NCBI GenBank assembly: GCA_041572275.1
Contig: JBFFSQ010000152.1
Location: 1-7,413 of the forward strand
DNA length: 7,413 bases
Direction: 5' to 3'
Source of the DNA: JBFFSQ01 sp041572275
GTDB taxonomy: Bacteria; Pseudomonadota; Gammaproteobacteria; SZUA-229
This document shows, one piece after another, positions 5,242 to 7,413 of the stretch (position 1 is its first letter; each line of letters starts with the position of its first letter). Position numbers and translations under genes: made by a program. A model generated the notes under the pieces. It searched no databases. It was not told the origin of the DNA and saw only the letters and a program-made list of their open reading frames with translations.

Positions 5242-6735
5242 TCAGGTGGGTTTATGCCAGCCGCCGACACATCCTTCCAGCAACTTGTCCATTCCCGGCA
5301 CATCCCAGGTGCCGGCACGGTAACGGTCAATAGAGAAGCGTTCTTTCCAGACATTCACCAGTGGCTCAACGATGTCCCAGGACTCTTCAATTTCATCAGC
5401 ACGGGAGAATAAGGTGGCATCGCCCATCAACACATCGTGCAGCAACACCTCGTAGGCTTCGGGCATACGCATACCTTCTGTGGCATAGGGTGCTCGCATC
5501 ACCATGCGTTGAATGTCGGTAGTCAGGCCGGGCATCTTGGCATTCATGCGTAACACCACACCTTCATCCGGTTGTAGACGAAACACCAGGGCATTGGCTT
5601 TCGGCACCGAGGCATGACTGTCGAACAAATTAAACGGCGGTTTTTTAAAACGAATAACCACTTCTGAGACTTTTTTCTTCATGCGTTTGCCGGTCCACAG
5701 AATAAACGGCACACCCTGCCAACGCCAGTTGTCGATATAGAACCTTACGGCCGCAAAAGTTTCTGTTGCTGACTCCGGTGACACATCGGGCTCGGAAACA
5801 TACGCAGGAACCGTTTCATCATGTATGGTGCCGGAAGCATACTGGGCCGCGACAGACATATCTTTTTCTGTCAACGGATCAATACGACGCACCGCACGTA
5901 GTACTTTGATTTTTTCATCGCGCACAGCATCAGCAGTAAATTCCACCGGTGGTTCCATCGCCACCAATGTCATTACCTGCATCAGGTGACTCTGAATCAT
6001 GTCACGCAGGGCGCCGGCATTTTCATAATATTTTGCTCGGTATTCGATACCGAGGGTTTCAGCTGCGGAAATCTGAATATGGTCAACATAATTACGGTTC
6101 CACAATGGTTCCATAATGCCGTTGGCAAATCGATAGACCAGCAAATTCTGTACACTTTCCTTACCCAGGTAATGATCAATACGATAAATCTGTGACTCAT
6201 CGAATACCGCTTGTAATTCGGCATTGAGTGCCTGTGCACTGGCGAGATCGGAGCCAATGGGTTTTTCAATTACGATGCGACGATAACCCTCTGATTCCTC
6301 CACCAGATTGGCTTTTTGCAAACCAACGGCAGTAGGCCCATACCACTGGGGCGGAATGGCACAATAGAACATGGCATTTTTCTTACCATCTAAGGTTACG
6401 AGGGCGTCAGCCAGCCGATCATAGGTCGATTCATCTTCGAGGTCACCGGAGACCATATCCATCATGGCAGAAAAAGCCGTCCATTTTTCCGGCGTTAATT
6501 CGTCCGCCAGGCTCTCTTCCAGTCCTTCGCGAATTAGTGATAGCCAGACCTCTTTGGTGCGGTTATTGACCACACCCAGAATACGACTGCTGGGGTGCAC
6601 CAGACCACAACACACCATCTTGAATAAAGCCGGCATGAGTTTGCGCTTGGTGAGATCACCAGCAGCACCAAATATGACAATATTGGCCGGGTCTGCCTGG
6701 TCCGTACAGATACGAGGCTCTGTCTGTAATTCCAA
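5242..6735 (-). CDS. zwf: Glucose-6-phosphate 1-dehydrogenase
   Basis: Cytosolic enzyme that oxidises glucose-6-phosphate to 6-phosphogluconolactone with NADP+ (some bacterial forms also use NAD+). It is the entry step of the oxidative pentose-phosphate and Entner-Doudoroff routes. The 497-aa length is normal. The N-terminal coenzyme motif GAAGDLTKRK (23-32) is followed by EKPIG (157-161) and the substrate/active-site signature RIDHYLGKE (185-193) with His188. IQSHLMQ holds His250, matching the second conserved active-site histidine. YRAKYYENAGALRDM (232-246) is also typical. Thr29-Lys30-Arg31 after the glycine loop would suit NADP+, but cofactor preference is an inference. The start is TTG (6735-6733): the frame is closed upstream by a TAG five codons before, and GGGGA sits 8 bases upstream. 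gnd ends 12 bases upstream and pgl begins 8 bases downstream. Confidence 0.97.
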   Translation of the reverse strand: MELQTEPRICTDQADPANIVIFGAAGDLTKRKLMPALFKMVCCGLVHPSSRILGVVNNRTKEVWLSLIREGLEESLADELTPEKWTAFSAMMDMVSGDLEDESTYDRLADALVTLDGKKNAMFYCAIPPQWYGPTAVGLQKANLVEESEGYRRIVIEKPIGSDLASAQALNAELQAVFDESQIYRIDHYLGKESVQNLLVYRFANGIMEPLWNRNYVDHIQISAAETLGIEYRAKYYENAGALRDMIQSHLMQVMTLVAMEPPVEFTADAVRDEKIKVLRAVRRIDPLTEKDMSVAAQYASGTIHDETVPAYVSEPDVSPESATETFAAVRFYIDNWRWQGVPFILWTGKRMKKKVSEVVIRFKKPPFNLFDSHASVPKANALVFRLQPDEGVVLRMNAKMPGLTTDIQRMVMRAPYATEGMRMPEAYEVLLHDVLMGDATLFSRADEIEESWDIVEPLVNVWKERFSIDRYRAGTWDVPGMDKLLEGCVGGWHKPT

Positions 6736-6743
6736 AATTATTA

Positions 6744-6748
6744 TCCCC
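6744..6748 (-). promoter_or_regulatory. Ribosome binding site that sets the TTG start of zwf
   Basis: The reverse strand reads TAGGGGATAATAATTTTG. GGGGA (6748-6744) begins inside the gnd stop codon and lies 8 bases before the TTG. The next in-frame Met is residue 34, beyond the coenzyme-binding loop, so TTG is the real start. Confidence 0.75.
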
Positions 6749-7413
6749 TAGTCGTCTGACGATGAGCGAATAGCATGACCGCCAAAACCGGCACGCATCG
6801 CATTCAAAATTTTACCCGCATAGGACGGTGACTGCCGACTGCGGAAGCGCATCTGTAAAGCCAGTGTCAGCACCGGTGTCGGTACCGCCTGATCAATGGA
6901 GTCCTGCACTGTCCAACGACCCTCTCCAGAATCATCGACGAAGTCACTCAACGCCTCCATACCGGCTTCATCACCCAGCGCATCGGCAATCAGGTCCAGC
7001 AACCAGGAACGCACCACACTGCCCTGTTGCCAGATCTGTGCAATCTGATGCATGTCCAGACCCATGTCCTGCTTCGACTCCATTAATTCAAAACCTTCAG
7101 CAAAGGCCTGCATCATGCCGTACTCGATGCCGTTATGAACCATTTTCACATAATGACCCGAACCGGCTGGACCCACATGCCCCCAACCCTGATCCGGTGC
7201 CGGTGCCAGCGACTCCAGTGCTGGCCGAACCATAGCCACCGCCTCATCACTGCCACCGACCATGATACTGTAACCATTCGCCAGCCCCCAGACACCACCG
7301 GATGTACCGGAATCGACAAAATGTATGCCCTGCTCGGCTAAACTTTCAGCCCGTTGCTGACTGAGTTTGTAATTGGAATTACCACCATCAATGATCAGGT
7401 CACCCGCCGTTAA
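6748..7413 (-). CDS. gnd: 6-phosphogluconate dehydrogenase (decarboxylating), YqeC/GndA-like, partial (C-terminal 221 aa)
   Basis: Cytosolic enzyme that oxidatively decarboxylates 6-phosphogluconate to ribulose-5-phosphate and CO2. The open frame runs to the right edge without a start, so the coding region extends beyond the internal ATG at 7263. The visible part begins LTAGDLIIDGGNSNY, then SGTSGGVWGLANGYSIMVGG (35-54) in the substrate-binding region. KMVHNGIEYGMMQ (90-102) is the family's catalytic signature with its Lys, His and Asn. DSGEGRWTV (161-169), QMRFRSR (187-193) and the C-terminus FGGHAI (210-215) follow. The short C-terminal part after the signature shows the roughly 300-aa type often reported as NAD+-preferring, rather than the 470-aa E. 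coli Gnd type. The Rossmann glycine loop that would decide the cofactor is outside the window, about 80 residues upstream. The stop is TAG, 12 bases before zwf. Confidence 0.95.
   Translation of the reverse strand, partial: LTAGDLIIDGGNSNYKLSQQRAESLAEQGIHFVDSGTSGGVWGLANGYSIMVGGSDEAVAMVRPALESLAPAPDQGWGHVGPAGSGHYVKMVHNGIEYGMMQAFAEGFELMESKQDMGLDMHQIAQIWQQGSVVRSWLLDLIADALGDEAGMEALSDFVDDSGEGRWTVQDSIDQAVPTPVLTLALQMRFRSRQSPSYAGKILNAMRAGFGGHAIRSSSDD

Noticed and set aside
6748..7263. Taking ATG 7263 as the start of gnd.
   Set aside because: The same frame continues to the window edge with conserved 6PGDH motifs (IIDGGNSNY, SGTSGGVWG), so this is an internal methionine.

Overview
The window looks like chromosomal DNA from a free-living gammaproteobacterium. 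This rests on the DsbB, FHA, G6PDH and 6-phosphogluconolactonase sequences, AGGAGG-type ribosome sites, moderate G+C by eye, and a GTCATCCCGAC-type intergenic repeat. I cannot place it at genus level. Apart from one 461-bp repeat-bearing gap, it is ordinary housekeeping sequence, and I found no new multi-gene defence or mobile system.

Left block (1-3129), all on the minus strand and transcribed right to left. It starts with a 12-TM transporter of the bacterial ATP/ADP-translocase-like (TLC/Npt-like) MFS branch. Next come a 117-aa single FHA-domain protein with a TTG start, an aldo/keto reductase carrying a twin-arginine export signal, and the first 61 codons of dsbB, which run off the left edge. 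Gaps of 83-141 bp suggest several transcription units rather than one tight operon. The best promoter candidate in the window lies upstream of the FHA gene.

Central gap (3130-3590). It separates the leftward transporter from a rightward gene. It holds a weak transporter promoter region, a run of four small hairpins (two with AGGA loops, one of them matching the CsrA consensus core), imperfect terminal inverted repeats that bracket those hairpins, and a GTCATCCCGAC...GGGATCT repeat end.

Centre (3591-4499). A plus-strand gene encodes a soluble, helix-rich 302-aa protein that I do not recognise. It converges on pgl with a 65-bp gap.

Right block (4565-7413), minus strand, is the oxidative pentose-phosphate operon in the order gnd (partial, off the right edge), zwf, pgl. 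The gaps are 12 and 8 bp. Zwf makes 6-phosphogluconolactone, Pgl hydrolyses it to 6-phosphogluconate, and Gnd decarboxylates that to ribulose-5-phosphate, so the operon covers the whole oxidative branch. zwf starts at TTG, and its frame is the same as that of gnd across the gnd TAG stop.
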